Of a stretch of DNA of 64,000 nucleotides, positions 53,747 to 63,300 are shown one piece after another. The DNA is from an uncultured Prevotella sp. (lineage in GTDB: Bacteria; Bacteroidota; Bacteroidia; Bacteroidales; Bacteroidaceae): contig CABUXJ010000005.1 in the NCBI GenBank assembly GCA_902495455.1, positions 49,490 through 113,489 on the forward strand. The letters run 5' to 3'. The notes under the pieces are model-generated. The model did no database searches. It saw only the letters and a program-made list of their open reading frames with translations, and was not told the origin of the DNA. Both the position numbers and the translations under genes were made by a program. How positions within the stretch are numbered: the stretch's first letter is position 1; each line of letters begins with the position of its first letter.

Positions 53747-55111
53747 ATGGCACAGAAACCAACAATACCAAAAGGAACCCGCGATTTCTCCACAACGGAG
53801 ATGGCGAAGCGTAATTATCTGTTCAACACGATACGTTCTGTGTATGCTCTGTATGGTTATCAGCAGATAGAAACGCCTGCGATGGAAACCTTGCAGACTC
53901 TGATGGGTAAATATGGCGCTGAAGGAGATAAACTGTTGTTTAAGGTTCTCAACAGTGGTGATTATCTGAGCAAGGTCACTGATGAAGAGCTCGGCCAGCG
54001 CAATCCGCTTCATCTGGCAACACGCATCTGTGAAAAGGGACTGCGTTACGACTTGACAGTGCCGTTTGCTCGCTATGTTGTCATGCATCGCGAGGAACTA
54101 CAACTGCCGTTCAAGCGTTATCAGATACAGCCAGTGTGGCGTGCAGACCGCCCGCAAAAAGGACGTTACCGTGAGTTCTATCAATGTGATGCCGACGTTG
54201 TGGGTAGCGATTCGCTGCTTAATGAGGTTGAGCTGATGCAGATAGTCGACACGGTGTTCTCGCGCTTGGGCATCCGAGTCCAGATAAAGATAAACAACCG
54301 TAAGATACTTACCGGCATAGCGGAAGTGATAGGTGAGGCAGAAAAGATTACCGATATCACTGTTGCCATAGACAAACTGGACAAAATCGGGCTTGATGGT
54401 GTCAACGCAGAGCTACGGGAAGACGGTATCAGCGATGCAGCGATTGAAAAGTTGCAGCCAATTATTGCTCTCAATGGTACCAATGACGAGAAGCTGGATA
54501 TAATAACAAAAGTGCTGAAGGATAGCGAAACCGGTTTGAAAGGAATCGAAGAGCTCCGCTTTATTCTTGATATGTTGAAGTCTGTTGGTCTCAACAACGA
54601 GATTCAGCTTGACCTTACTTTAGCAAGAGGATTGAACTATTACACCGGTGCAATCTTTGAAGTGAAGGCTCTTGACACTCCGATGGGCAGCATCACGGGC
54701 GGCGGACGTTATGACAACCTTACCGGTATATTCGGAATGCCCGGTTTGAGCGGTGTCGGAATATCTTTCGGAGCTGACCGTATATATGATGTGCTGAACA
54801 CGTTGGACCTCTTCCCGAAAGAGGCCGTATGTGGAACGCAACTTCTGTTTGTCAACTTTGGCGAAAAGGAAACGACTTATTGCATGCCGATGGCCGCTAA
54901 GGCACGTGTCGCCGGAATACGTACAGAGATATATCCGGATGCCGGTAAGATGAAGAAACAGATGAATTATGCCAATGCCAAGAACATTCCCTTTGTGGCG
55001 ATAGCCGGTGAGAATGAGATGGCAGAGGGCAAAATAATGCTCAAAAACATGCTGACCGGTGAACAGCAGATGGTCACTTCTGACGAAATGGTTGCAATCT
55101 TGTCAGAGTAA
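53747..55111 (+). CDS. hisS: Histidyl-tRNA synthetase
   Basis: A class II aminoacyl-tRNA synthetase of 454 residues. KGTRDFSTTEMAKRNYLFNTI at the start, RYDLTVPFARYVVMH, motif 2 PVWRADRPQKGRYREFYQCDADVVG, the His-binding RGLNYYTGAIFEV and GGGRYDNL, and a C-terminal anticodon-binding domain (about 355-454). A strong terminator hairpin follows, so fur, purA and hisS form one transcription unit. Confidence 0.98.
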   Translation: MAQKPTIPKGTRDFSTTEMAKRNYLFNTIRSVYALYGYQQIETPAMETLQTLMGKYGAEGDKLLFKVLNSGDYLSKVTDEELGQRNPLHLATRICEKGLRYDLTVPFARYVVMHREELQLPFKRYQIQPVWRADRPQKGRYREFYQCDADVVGSDSLLNEVELMQIVDTVFSRLGIRVQIKINNRKILTGIAEVIGEAEKITDITVAIDKLDKIGLDGVNAELREDGISDAAIEKLQPIIALNGTNDEKLDIITKVLKDSETGLKGIEELRFILDMLKSVGLNNEIQLDLTLARGLNYYTGAIFEVKALDTPMGSITGGGRYDNLTGIFGMPGLSGVGISFGADRIYDVLNTLDLFPKEAVCGTQLLFVNFGEKETTYCMPMAAKARVAGIRTEIYPDAGKMKKQMNYANAKNIPFVAIAGENEMAEGKIMLKNMLTGEQQMVTSDEMVAILSE

Positions 55112-55124
55112 AACACTGAAAAAT

Positions 55125-55162
55125 AATTATAGGTGCAAGTCAGCCGGCTTGCGCCTATAATT
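55125..55162 (+). terminator. Terminator of the fur-purA-hisS operon
   Basis: AATTATAGGTGCAAG (55125-55139) and CTTGCGCCTATAATT (55148-55162) form a 15-bp stem with one G-T pair and an 8-nt loop, followed by TTTAAG. It begins 14 bp after the hisS stop. Confidence 0.8.
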
Positions 55163-55232
55163 TTAAGAACTGGTAATGAATATCTGAAGAACAAACTATT
55201 AATACCAAAATGTATAACTAAAACAAACGACA

Positions 55233-56240
55233 ATGAAGAGATTTTATGCTATTCTTTATGCTGTACTGATTGTTTTCATTCTGTCAGCTTTCAAACAGGA
55301 CAAGGTCGTTACTATTTTCATGATAGGTGATTCGACTATGGCAAACAAGAGTATAAGCAAAGGAAATCTGGAGCGTGGATGGGGTATGGCGCTTCAATGT
55401 TATTTTGATGATGCTATCCGAATAGATAACCATGCGGTCAACGGACGTTCATCAAAGAGTTTTATTGATGAAGGACGTTGGACTAAGGTCGTGGAACGGA
55501 TAAAGCCCGGCGATTATGTATTTATTCAGTTTGGTCATAATGATGAGAAGCCAAAGGCTGACAGGCATACTGATCCGGGTTCTACGTTTGATGAGAATTT
55601 GCGTAAATTTATAAGGGAGACCCGTGAAAAAGGTGGAATACCAGTTTTGTTCAACAGTGTCGTGCGCCGTAACTTCTTGAAGCAGCTGCCAAAAAACGAT
55701 GATGATGAAGCTCTTCGCAACACTACAGGTCCTACCAAGGTGCAGGCTTCGGAGGAGGGCGATACGTTGGTTGACACTCATGGAGACTATATCGTCGCTC
55801 CGCGCAATGTGGCAAAAGAGATGACTGTCACTTTTGTTGACGCCAATAAAATAACCCATGAGCTTGAGCAAGGAATGGGACGTGAGGCTTCAAAGAAGCT
55901 TCACATGTGGTTCCTTCCCGGCGAAGAGCCCTCCGTGCCGAAGGGGCGGCAGGATAACACCCATTATAATGTATATGGAGCGCATATCGTGGCAAGTCTT
56001 CTTGCGGATGCAGTTGGTAAGGAAATACCGGCATTGAAGAAACATATTGTACATTATGACATGTCTGTGGCAAGCAATGGAATCGGCCAGTATTTCGACA
56101 TCGCCAAGGCCGTGGAAGCAGCTCCAGCTGGAAAGAAAACCACGATACAGCTTTTTGAAGGTGAATGGGAAAAGCCGTCAGTGCCTAAGGGAAAGAAAAT
56201 CAAGTTTATTCTCCGCAATGGTGCAAAATGGAAGAAATAA
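55233..56240 (+). CDS. SGNH/GDSL hydrolase, rhamnogalacturonan acetylesterase-like
   Basis: An exported esterase of 335 residues with a signal or anchor segment (FYAILYAVLIVFILSAF). Catalytic Ser34 lies in IGDSTMA, the GHND block in IQFGHNDEKPK, and Asp241/His244 in DNTHYN, with an AVNGRSSKSF block that also belongs to the family. The catalytic domain (about 24-265) resembles rhamnogalacturonan acetylesterases (YesT/RgaE type), which remove acetyl groups from pectin. The last 60 residues are Lys-rich and have no clear match. It stands alone after a terminator and is not part of the sugar locus at 1-9.4 kb. Confidence 0.87.
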   Translation: MKRFYAILYAVLIVFILSAFKQDKVVTIFMIGDSTMANKSISKGNLERGWGMALQCYFDDAIRIDNHAVNGRSSKSFIDEGRWTKVVERIKPGDYVFIQFGHNDEKPKADRHTDPGSTFDENLRKFIRETREKGGIPVLFNSVVRRNFLKQLPKNDDDEALRNTTGPTKVQASEEGDTLVDTHGDYIVAPRNVAKEMTVTFVDANKITHELEQGMGREASKKLHMWFLPGEEPSVPKGRQDNTHYNVYGAHIVASLLADAVGKEIPALKKHIVHYDMSVASNGIGQYFDIAKAVEAAPAGKKTTIQLFEGEWEKPSVPKGKKIKFILRNGAKWKK

Positions 56241-56272
56241 TGCCGGCATGGTCATTAGTTTCCGTTGAAATA

Positions 56273-56304
56273 TTTGCAGATTTGTCGGATAATTGCTAAT
56301 TTTG
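56273..56304 (+). promoter_or_regulatory. Promoter of the reverse rubrerythrin gene
   Basis: TTTG (56273-56276), a 20-bp spacer, then TAATTTTG (56297-56304), 47 bp before the ATG at 56351. A full match to the Bacteroidota consensus. Confidence 0.7.
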
Positions 56305-56350
56305 CATTGTTACAAAATAACCATTTTTCAACAACATAACAAATACGAAT

Positions 56351-56914
56351 ATGAAGAAGAAGTTTATTTGCTCAGTATGTGGTTACATATATGAGGGTGA
56401 TGCAGCTCCGGAAAAGTGTCCTTTGTGCAAGGCTCCCGCTTCCAAGTTTACAGAGATGGCCGCTGACGGTCAGGTGGCATTTGCTACGGTACACACTCTT
56501 GGTGCGGCCAGAAATGAGGGTGCTAATGAGGAGATGATAGCAGATCTCAACGCCCACTTTAATGGTGAGTGCTGCGAAGTCGGAATGTATCTTGCTATGA
56601 GCCGTCAGGCAGACCGCGAGGGTTATCCCGAGATAGCAGAGGCTTACAAACGCTATGCTTTCGAGGAGGCAGAGCATGCTTCAAAGTTCGCCGAATTGCT
56701 CGGTGATGTTCTTGGCGATACCAAGTCAAATCTTGAGGCACGTATCGCAGCAGAGAAGGGTGCATGCGAGGACAAATTCCGTATTGCTAAAAACGCAAAG
56801 GCTGCCGGTATGGACGCCACACACGACACTGTTCACGAGATGGCAAAGGATGAGGCACGTCATTGCGCCGGCTTTATGGGACTCTATGAGCGTTATTTCG
56901 CCAACAAGAAATAA
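56351..56914 (+). CDS. Reverse rubrerythrin (rubredoxin-ferritin-like)
   Basis: A protein of 187 residues with the domains reversed relative to classical rubrerythrin: the rubredoxin Fe(Cys)4 site is N-terminal (Cys7/Cys10 and Cys23/Cys26 in CSVC and CPLC), and the diiron four-helix domain follows (NGECCEVGMYLAMSRQADREG, FEEAEHASKFAEL, KDEARHCAGFMGLYERYF, with the Glu/His iron ligands). Such proteins reduce hydrogen peroxide with NADH-derived electrons in anaerobes. It has a consensus promoter and is followed by a hairpin with a T-run. Confidence 0.93.
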   Translation: MKKKFICSVCGYIYEGDAAPEKCPLCKAPASKFTEMAADGQVAFATVHTLGAARNEGANEEMIADLNAHFNGECCEVGMYLAMSRQADREGYPEIAEAYKRYAFEEAEHASKFAELLGDVLGDTKSNLEARIAAEKGACEDKFRIAKNAKAAGMDATHDTVHEMAKDEARHCAGFMGLYERYFANKK

Positions 56915-56937
56915 GACATAGAACAATAAAACCGAAG

Positions 56938-56977
56938 AATAGTCGTTTTATCAATAAGATGAAACGACTATTTTTTT
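56938..56977 (+). terminator. Terminator-like hairpin overlapping the next start codon
   Basis: AATAGTCGTTT (56938-56948) and AAACGACTATT (56962-56972) are perfect 11-bp complements with a 13-nt loop, followed by a run of T through 56977. The ATG of the lipoprotein gene (56959-56961) is the last part of the loop, and its first codons form the right arm. Works as a rubrerythrin terminator by sequence, or as a translational gate on the next gene. Confidence 0.7.
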
Positions 56978-58422
56978 ATATAGCATTATTCACGGCCGCA
57001 ATGCTAATGGCTTGCAGTGACGACGATTCGTTTACGACGAATCCTTCTGCCCGACTCACATTCTCACGAGATACCGTCAATCTTGACACTGTATTCAGTA
57101 CGATTCCTACGTCTACTTACACATTTTGTGTCTACAACACCAACAAAGACGGATTGCGCCTTCGTCAGGTGCGCCTTCAGCGTGGCAATCAGAGCGGTTT
57201 CCGCGTAAACGTAGACGGGAGTTTTCTTGATAACACAACCGGTAGTTCTGCCAGTGACCTCGAAATCCGCAAGGGCGACAGCATCCGTGTATTTGTCGAG
57301 TTGACCTCGGGGCTTACCAATTCAGACCTCCCACAGCTTATCGAGGACAACATCGTGTTCTGTTTGGAGAGTGGGGTTGAACAGAAGGTCAATCTTCGAG
57401 CTTACTCATGGGATGCTGAAATTTACGATTCTCTACGAATAAGCGAAGATGCTACCATATCGAGTCGTCGTCCGATAATTATTCGCAAAGGTTTGCGAGT
57501 TGACAACAACGTCACGCTGACTGTCAATGCGCCTACGCGACTGTTTTTTCACAGTGGAGCAGGTGTGGATGTTTATGGCCGGCTTATTGTCAATTCATCT
57601 CCGGAGACCGCCGGTGACGTTGTTTTTCGCGGTGACCGTATGGACAATATGTTCGACTATCTGCCATATGACCGTGTGAGCGGTCAGTGGCGCGGTATCC
57701 ACTTGTTCTCGTCATCAACTGGAAACATATTATATCGAGCTGACATCCATAGTGCCGAATATGGCATAATTTGTGATGCCGCCGATGAATACATCCCCGA
57801 TGACATGCGCTTAGCGATGGAGAACGTGACTATCCACAACTGCAAGGGGCCAGGACTGAAGGCTGTCAACTCCAACATAAGCCTCATCAACTGCCAGTTC
57901 AGCAACACCCTTGGAGATTGCGTCGGCATATATGGCGGTAGTGCACTAATGGTCTATTGTACATTGGCACAGTTCTATCCATTCAGCGGCGACCGCGGTG
58001 TGGCCTTGCGTTTCACCAACTATTACGAAGACCAGGACTATCCGCTTCATCTTTTGGACTGCCGCAATACCCTCGTGACAGGTTATGCTGATGACGAAGT
58101 GATGGGAGAGACGCGCAAGGAGGATGTGAAGTTCGGCTATATATTCTCCGACTGTATTCTCCGCACGCCAGAGGACAACAGCGATACGTCTTCAGAAGCA
58201 TTTGTAAACATATTGTGGGAGAAGCCCGACATGGAAGTTCAAGGCGGAGCACATTTCCGTTCGGTTGATGCCGACCGCCAATACTACGACTTCCATCTTG
58301 TGCCCAATTCTCCGGCAGTTGGTCGCGCCTCTGTAATACCGGAAGTCCCGTATGACCGCGACATGAATGTCCGCGGAGACAAGCCGGATGTAGGGTGCTA
58401 TCAATGTGTCTCTGAGGAATGA
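56959..58422 (+). CDS. Surface lipoprotein with beta-helix fold
   Basis: A protein of 487 residues with a lipoprotein signal peptide (MKRLFFYIALFTAAMLMAC, Cys19 as lipid site). SDDD directly after the Cys is the kind of acidic start often seen in surface-exposed Bacteroidota lipoproteins. The N-terminal 170 residues are beta-sandwich-like. The middle (about 190-410) has right-handed beta-helix-like segments (YRADIHSAEYGIICD, ENVTIHNCKGPGLKAVNSNISLINCQFSN). The end (SPAVGRASVIPEVPYDRDMNVRGDKPDVGCYQ) resembles the C-terminal piece of polysaccharide-associated beta-helix proteins. No catalytic residues are evident. Its start lies in a terminator-like hairpin. Confidence 0.8.
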   Translation: MKRLFFYIALFTAAMLMACSDDDSFTTNPSARLTFSRDTVNLDTVFSTIPTSTYTFCVYNTNKDGLRLRQVRLQRGNQSGFRVNVDGSFLDNTTGSSASDLEIRKGDSIRVFVELTSGLTNSDLPQLIEDNIVFCLESGVEQKVNLRAYSWDAEIYDSLRISEDATISSRRPIIIRKGLRVDNNVTLTVNAPTRLFFHSGAGVDVYGRLIVNSSPETAGDVVFRGDRMDNMFDYLPYDRVSGQWRGIHLFSSSTGNILYRADIHSAEYGIICDAADEYIPDDMRLAMENVTIHNCKGPGLKAVNSNISLINCQFSNTLGDCVGIYGGSALMVYCTLAQFYPFSGDRGVALRFTNYYEDQDYPLHLLDCRNTLVTGYADDEVMGETRKEDVKFGYIFSDCILRTPEDNSDTSSEAFVNILWEKPDMEVQGGAHFRSVDADRQYYDFHLVPNSPAVGRASVIPEVPYDRDMNVRGDKPDVGCYQCVSEE

Positions 58423-58556
58423 AAATCATGGAGAGATTAGACTGAAAAGAGTGGTGGGGTATGCCAATTGACTGATTCTGTTTACAGGACATATCCCACT
58501 CTCCGCGCCACACTTATATAAAAGCCAATATTTACTAAACTAAAGAAACAAAATGT

Positions 58557-61500
58557 ATGATTGACAAGAAGTCTTTATCCATTATCTTCCTTCATCCGAT
58601 CTCAAGGAATATCGTTTGCAATGTCTGTGTCCTCCTTATGTTCTTCATCCATATTGTAGCTGCCATAGCCATGCCGGCGGCAATATCCTGTCCGCAGGCA
58701 AACTCTTCCGATATATTTGCCACGTTGGACAAGCAGACGATAGATACGATGGTAGAGAACTCAGACATATTTCAGGTGAAAGAATTGACGTTGAGCAACG
58801 GTCTTACCGTATGGATAAACGAAGACCACACACAGCCTAAAGCGTATGGAGCAGTGGTAGTTAAAGCCGGTGCTCGCGATTGTCCCAATACTGGCATTGC
58901 CCATTATTTTGAGCACATTCTGTTCAAGGGAACAGACAAAATCGGTACTGTTGATTATGCCGGCGAACGTCCTTGGCTCGACTCGATAGCTGCATGTTAT
59001 GACCGTTTGGCACAGACCGTCGACGAGAACAACCGCCGTGTGATACAGAAGGACATCAACCGGTTGAGCGTCAAGGCCGCCCAATATGCCATTCCTAACG
59101 AGTTCAACAACCTGATTGCGCGTTATGGCGGTACAGGACTCAATGCCTATACGTCGCTCGATGAGACCGTGTTTTACAATACTTTCATCCCGCAATATAT
59201 CGCCCAATGGGCCGAACTCAACAGCGAGCGCATGCTTCATCCGGTGTTTCGCCTTTTCCAAGGCGAGCTGGAAACCGTATATGAGGAAAAAAACATGCAT
59301 TCCGACAACATGTTTATGCAGGCATTAGAAGCTGTGCAACGTCGCGTGTTCGCCGACACACCATACGAATATCCGGTCATCGGAAGTACTGAGAGTTTGA
59401 AAAATCCCCGCCTTTCGGAGATGCAAGACTTCTTTGACCGTTATTATGTGGCCGGTAATATGGGGCTGATATTGTGTGGTGACATCAGTTCCGATACCAT
59501 TGTTCCACTGCTTGAACGCACTTTCGGCCGTCTGCGCCGCGGTGACGCTCCACGTTACACGCCGATTACACAGCGTCCTTTCGGCGTCTCCGACCGATTG
59601 GACATCAAGGTTCCAATTCCCGTCATAAAGGCGCAAGGCTATCTTTTTCGAGCTCCCAAACCGACACATCCGGACTATGTACCGTTGGAGTTGGCCATGT
59701 CTCTGCTTTCCAACGATTCCGGTACGGGGTTGCTTGACTCACTTGAACATGCACGTAAGGTGATGGGCGTGATGGCTGGTGTGGTGGGACTGACCGGTGA
59801 CGATGATCTTGTGGGTTATGGTTATGTGCCACGTCTGCCTTTTGGCTCGAAGAGAAAAGCCGACCGCATGACCCGACGGCAGATTGAACGTCTTGTGTCC
59901 GGCGATTTTGACGATACCATACTGGAAGCTCTTAAAATAGAAGAACTGCGCAAAGCGAAAGAAGCACTTGAAGATATGTCCATGCGCTCCTCGATGATGG
60001 TCAATGCCTTTTCACGTAATCGTCAATGGACAGATGTGCTAAATCGTCCCCGACAGGTGCAGGCCGTTACTCATGCCGACATTCAACGTGTTGCCGAGTG
60101 GTATCTGTGTGGCGGCAGTCTGCAGGTTACCAAGCGTTTTGGCAGTTATGCCAAAGACAAAGTCTGTCAACCCGGATATACTCCAGTCGCACCGGCAAAT
60201 ACCGGTGTTCATTCGGAATATGCAAAGCATTTGGAGCAGATGCCCATAATGGTAGCCAAACCACGTTTTGTCGATTTCAACAACGATGTTCATACCATTG
60301 CCCTGCGCCCGCTTGTGAAACTCTACACCGTTGATAATCCCGTCAATGACATTTTCACTCTTGAACTCATCTATCATCGTGGTACCATCGCAGACAGCCG
60401 ACTTGAAGCAGTGGCATCTTACATAAGTAACCTTGGCACCGACTCACTCAGTTTACACCAGTTTGGTTGCGCCTTGCAACGACTCGGTTCTGAGATTTCT
60501 GTTGTTGCAGATAAATCCACTTTTACTATCACCGTCAAGGGATTTGACAGATACCTTGGCGAGACAATGCAGTTGCTCAGCACATTCTGCTCTACGATTA
60601 AAGCCGACGACGACAAATTTGATGAGCTCGTCACAAGTGAGCGTATCTTCGAACGGACATTCTTCCGTGATAACACAGCCATCGCCGGCGCACTGTTCGA
60701 GCGTGTGGCATACGGGGAAAAGTCGACGTTTTTGAACAGAACCACATCCGACATGTTGAAGCAGATGAACGGACGTCAACTCGTTGACATATTCCAAGAC
60801 CTGCAGCACTCCGAACTCAGCATTGTGTATAGTGGCACATTGTCTGCCGATTGCGTTGAGAATAACGTGAGCCGTTGGCTTCCCATCGACATCGTGTCGC
60901 GCCCACATACTGATAGTCATCGGACATTGCTTTCATACGATGAGCCGGTTGTCTATATCTTTGACAATCCTTCGGCTCGTCAGACAATCATAGGCACCTA
61001 CCAGCAGCTGCCAGCACAGCCGTCACTTGAAACCAGAGCTCGGCTGAACTTATGGGGCCGTTACTTTGGCTGCGGAATGTCGTCGTTGATGTTTCAAGAT
61101 ATACGTGAGTTCCGTTCATTGGCATATTATGCTTATGGCGAAATCGGATGTCCGTCGCTCATACGCCATCCCGACGTACCGATAGCCTATCAAACAGTGA
61201 TGGGCACACAAAGTGACAAGGCCATGCAAGCTCTCGGCATACTCGACACGCTATTTACATCCATGCCCATGCGGGAAAATAACGTGATTGCAATAAAGGA
61301 GACCATGCGCCATTCTGTCAACAACAACCGTCCTACCTTCCGTACCATCGGGCGTCATGTGGCCGAGTTGCGCTCAGTCGGTTACGATGATGATCCTGCA
61401 CGTGCCTCTATGGCGGCACTTGAACCGCTTGGCCCGGCTGATGTCTTGGCTTTCTACGATGCGTTTGTCCGTCCGGCCAAACGTGTGACCATTGTTGTTG

Positions 61501-61592
61501 GCGACATAAAAAAACTCGACCTCAGTGTTTTGGGACGTTACGGGAGAGTGGTTGAATTGAAGAAAAAGGATGTATTCCGTACCGGACGCTGA
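58557..61592 (+). CDS. M16-family zinc peptidase (insulinase-like)
   Basis: A protein of 1011 residues made of two M16 halves. The N-terminal half has the inverted zinc motif HYFEH (His116, Glu119, His120) and a downstream Glu in YEEKNMHSDN (about 243). The C-terminal half (about 590-1000) lacks the motif, as in pitrilysin-type single-chain enzymes. An N-terminal hydrophobic segment (NIVCNVCVLLMFFIHIVAAIAMPAAIS) should export it to the periplasm or outer face. It degrades peptides. It ends convergent to cdd, with only a short hairpin between. Confidence 0.92.
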   Translation: MIDKKSLSIIFLHPISRNIVCNVCVLLMFFIHIVAAIAMPAAISCPQANSSDIFATLDKQTIDTMVENSDIFQVKELTLSNGLTVWINEDHTQPKAYGAVVVKAGARDCPNTGIAHYFEHILFKGTDKIGTVDYAGERPWLDSIAACYDRLAQTVDENNRRVIQKDINRLSVKAAQYAIPNEFNNLIARYGGTGLNAYTSLDETVFYNTFIPQYIAQWAELNSERMLHPVFRLFQGELETVYEEKNMHSDNMFMQALEAVQRRVFADTPYEYPVIGSTESLKNPRLSEMQDFFDRYYVAGNMGLILCGDISSDTIVPLLERTFGRLRRGDAPRYTPITQRPFGVSDRLDIKVPIPVIKAQGYLFRAPKPTHPDYVPLELAMSLLSNDSGTGLLDSLEHARKVMGVMAGVVGLTGDDDLVGYGYVPRLPFGSKRKADRMTRRQIERLVSGDFDDTILEALKIEELRKAKEALEDMSMRSSMMVNAFSRNRQWTDVLNRPRQVQAVTHADIQRVAEWYLCGGSLQVTKRFGSYAKDKVCQPGYTPVAPANTGVHSEYAKHLEQMPIMVAKPRFVDFNNDVHTIALRPLVKLYTVDNPVNDIFTLELIYHRGTIADSRLEAVASYISNLGTDSLSLHQFGCALQRLGSEISVVADKSTFTITVKGFDRYLGETMQLLSTFCSTIKADDDKFDELVTSERIFERTFFRDNTAIAGALFERVAYGEKSTFLNRTTSDMLKQMNGRQLVDIFQDLQHSELSIVYSGTLSADCVENNVSRWLPIDIVSRPHTDSHRTLLSYDEPVVYIFDNPSARQTIIGTYQQLPAQPSLETRARLNLWGRYFGCGMSSLMFQDIREFRSLAYYAYGEIGCPSLIRHPDVPIAYQTVMGTQSDKAMQALGILDTLFTSMPMRENNVIAIKETMRHSVNNNRPTFRTIGRHVAELRSVGYDDDPARASMAALEPLGPADVLAFYDAFVRPAKRVTIVVGDIKKLDLSVLGRYGRVVELKKKDVFRTGR

Positions 61593-61619
61593 TTTTAAAA
61601 GCGGCAACATAACTTCGCT

Positions 61620-61643
61620 TTCGGATGTCATAGGTTATCCGAA
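61620..61643. terminator. Short hairpin between the M16 gene and cdd
   Basis: TTCGGAT (61620-61626) and ATCCGAA (61637-61643) pair perfectly. It sits between convergent genes. No U-run; weak evidence for termination. Confidence 0.35.
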
Positions 61644-61678
61644 TGAAAACGGAAAAGGGTGGAGTAGAAGAGAGAATA

Positions 61679-62158
61679 TCACATCATCTCGTCTGTAAAC
61701 GACAGCGGCATGAGCTGTCCTATGCCGTCAACGACATAGATGCGCTTCGTTCCATACAACAGAATTTTCACTTTCTGTCCGAATCGTCGTTCTGTCTCAA
61801 TCAAGGCTTGACGGCAACTTCCACATGGTGTAATCGGTTCTCCGAGCAAGTTGCCGTTTTCGTCGCGTGCCGCAATGGCAATTGCAACCACCGATTGATC
61901 TGGATATTGGGCACCAGCCGAAAAGAGGGCGCTACGTTCGGCACATATTGTGACAGGATAGGCTGCATTTTCCTGATTGCATCCTATGACCATTTTGCCG
62001 TTTGCAAGCAATAGTGCCGCTCCCACCTTGAAGTGGGAATAGACAGCATACGCCCTGTCTGTGGCTTCAATGGACTTGTCAATAAGCAGTTGTTCTGTTG
62101 CATCCAATTCTTCCTTGCGACAGACGGATATTTCTGATTGAATGGTTCGTTTTTCCAT
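61679..62158 (-). CDS. cdd: Cytidine deaminase
   Basis: A zinc enzyme of 159 residues that deaminates cytidine and deoxycytidine to uridine. Catalytic motif CAERSALF (Cys ligand and proton-shuttle Glu) and PCGSCRQAL (the two further Cys ligands). YSHFKVGAALLLANGKMVIGCNQENAAYP is the family N-terminal block. Small homotetrameric type. Its promoter box is back to back with that of the glucosaminidase gene. Confidence 0.96.
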   Translation of the reverse strand: MEKRTIQSEISVCRKEELDATEQLLIDKSIEATDRAYAVYSHFKVGAALLLANGKMVIGCNQENAAYPVTICAERSALFSAGAQYPDQSVVAIAIAARDENGNLLGEPITPCGSCRQALIETERRFGQKVKILLYGTKRIYVVDGIGQLMPLSFTDEMM

Positions 62159-62177
62159 AATAAAGACTATTTTATTG

Positions 62178-62185
62178 CAAATTTA
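62178..62185 (-). promoter_or_regulatory. -7 box TAAATTTG for cdd
   Basis: Minus-strand TAAATTTG at 62185-62178, 20 bp before the cdd ATG. No -33 box is obvious. Confidence 0.45.
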
Positions 62186-62218
62186 GTAATTTATCTGTGA
62201 TAAATGGATAGTTTTCAG

Positions 62219-62226
62219 TATTTTTG
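62219..62226 (+). promoter_or_regulatory. -7 box TATTTTTG for the glucosaminidase gene
   Basis: TATTTTTG followed by CAAA, 26 bp before the ATG at 62252; divergent to the cdd box. -33 box weak. Confidence 0.45.
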
Positions 62227-62251
62227 CAAATAAAAATTTAAAATTGTTTTC

Positions 62252-63163
62252 ATGCTTCGACATCTCCTCATGATAGGCTTCTTTGCAGTTTCCTCCTGTC
62301 TCTCTGCGCAGATGAAGTGGAATCAGGCCTATCAGCAATATATAAATCAGTATAAAGACCTCGCCATAGAGCAGATGCTCAAATACCACATACCTGCCAG
62401 TATCACCCTTGCGCAGGGTGTATTTGAGTCCGGAGCCGGTAAGAGTTCGCTGGCTCGAAAGGGCAACAATCACTTCGGTATAAAATGTCATGGATGGCGT
62501 GGTGCCACTGTTTATTATGACGATGATGCCCGCAATGAATGTTTCCGAGCCTATCGTAATGCTTACGAGAGCTATGAGGACCATTCGCGTTTTCTCGCCG
62601 GGAGCCAACGTTATAGCAGTCTTTTTCGCCTTAGCATCACCGACTACAAAGGTTGGGCACGCGGTCTTAAGGCTGCCGGCTATGCCACCAATCCGCATTA
62701 TGCAGATCGTCTGATAGAATTGATACAGCTATATCGTCTCTACGAATACGATCGAGCCAAGGGATACGACAAGTTCTTTGCACGCCGCAGTAAGGACAAT
62801 GCGGTCAACGGTCAGGCCCTGCACGAGATTTTTCAATTCAACGACAACTATTATCTGAAAGCACGTTCCGGAGATACATTCAAGTCGCTGGCCAAAGAAG
62901 TCGGCATCTCCTATCGCTCTTTGGCCCGATATAACGAACGCGACAAGCGTGATGTGCTCAGCGAAGGTGACATTGTCTATCTGAAAAAGAAGCGTACGAA
63001 AGCACCCAAGAGTTACAAGGGACGTGTGCATGTCGTACGTGCCGGAGAGTCGATGTACAGCATATCCCAACTCTACGGAATTCAACTGAAAAGACTCTAC
63101 AAGCTAAACCATCTACCGCCGTACTATCAGATAAAAGTGGGTGACGGACTGCGGTTGAGATGA
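62252..63163 (+). CDS. Glucosaminidase with two LysM domains
   Basis: A secreted cell-wall hydrolase of 303 residues: signal peptide (MLRHLLMIGFFAVSSCLSAQ), glucosaminidase domain about 30-170 (catalytic Glu59 in GVFESGAGKSSLA, then GNNHFGIKCHGW and FRAYRNAYESYEDHSRFL), and two LysM domains at about 203-250 and 258-303 (YYLKARSGDTFKSLAKEVG and HVVRAGESMYSISQLYG). It cuts N-acetylglucosaminyl bonds in peptidoglycan during growth or division. Good terminator at 63195. Confidence 0.94.
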   Translation: MLRHLLMIGFFAVSSCLSAQMKWNQAYQQYINQYKDLAIEQMLKYHIPASITLAQGVFESGAGKSSLARKGNNHFGIKCHGWRGATVYYDDDARNECFRAYRNAYESYEDHSRFLAGSQRYSSLFRLSITDYKGWARGLKAAGYATNPHYADRLIELIQLYRLYEYDRAKGYDKFFARRSKDNAVNGQALHEIFQFNDNYYLKARSGDTFKSLAKEVGISYRSLARYNERDKRDVLSEGDIVYLKKKRTKAPKSYKGRVHVVRAGESMYSISQLYGIQLKRLYKLNHLPPYYQIKVGDGLRLR

Positions 63164-63194
63164 CCGCCCGACTAATTCCAGAGAGGGGACATAG

Positions 63195-63224
63195 AAGCTC
63201 TTCCACAAAAGGAGGAGCTTTTTT
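63195..63224 (+). terminator. Intrinsic terminator of the glucosaminidase gene
   Basis: AAGCTCTTCC (63195-63204) pairs with GGAGGAGCTT (63211-63220) with one mismatch and a 6-nt loop, followed by TTTTTT. It starts 32 bp after the stop. Confidence 0.85.
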
Positions 63225-63300
63225 ATGTCTATCACATTCGCTGATGAAGGTCATTTGTAGCTTACTTCACCACCTCATGACCTTTTGTCCTCTTTTTTCC

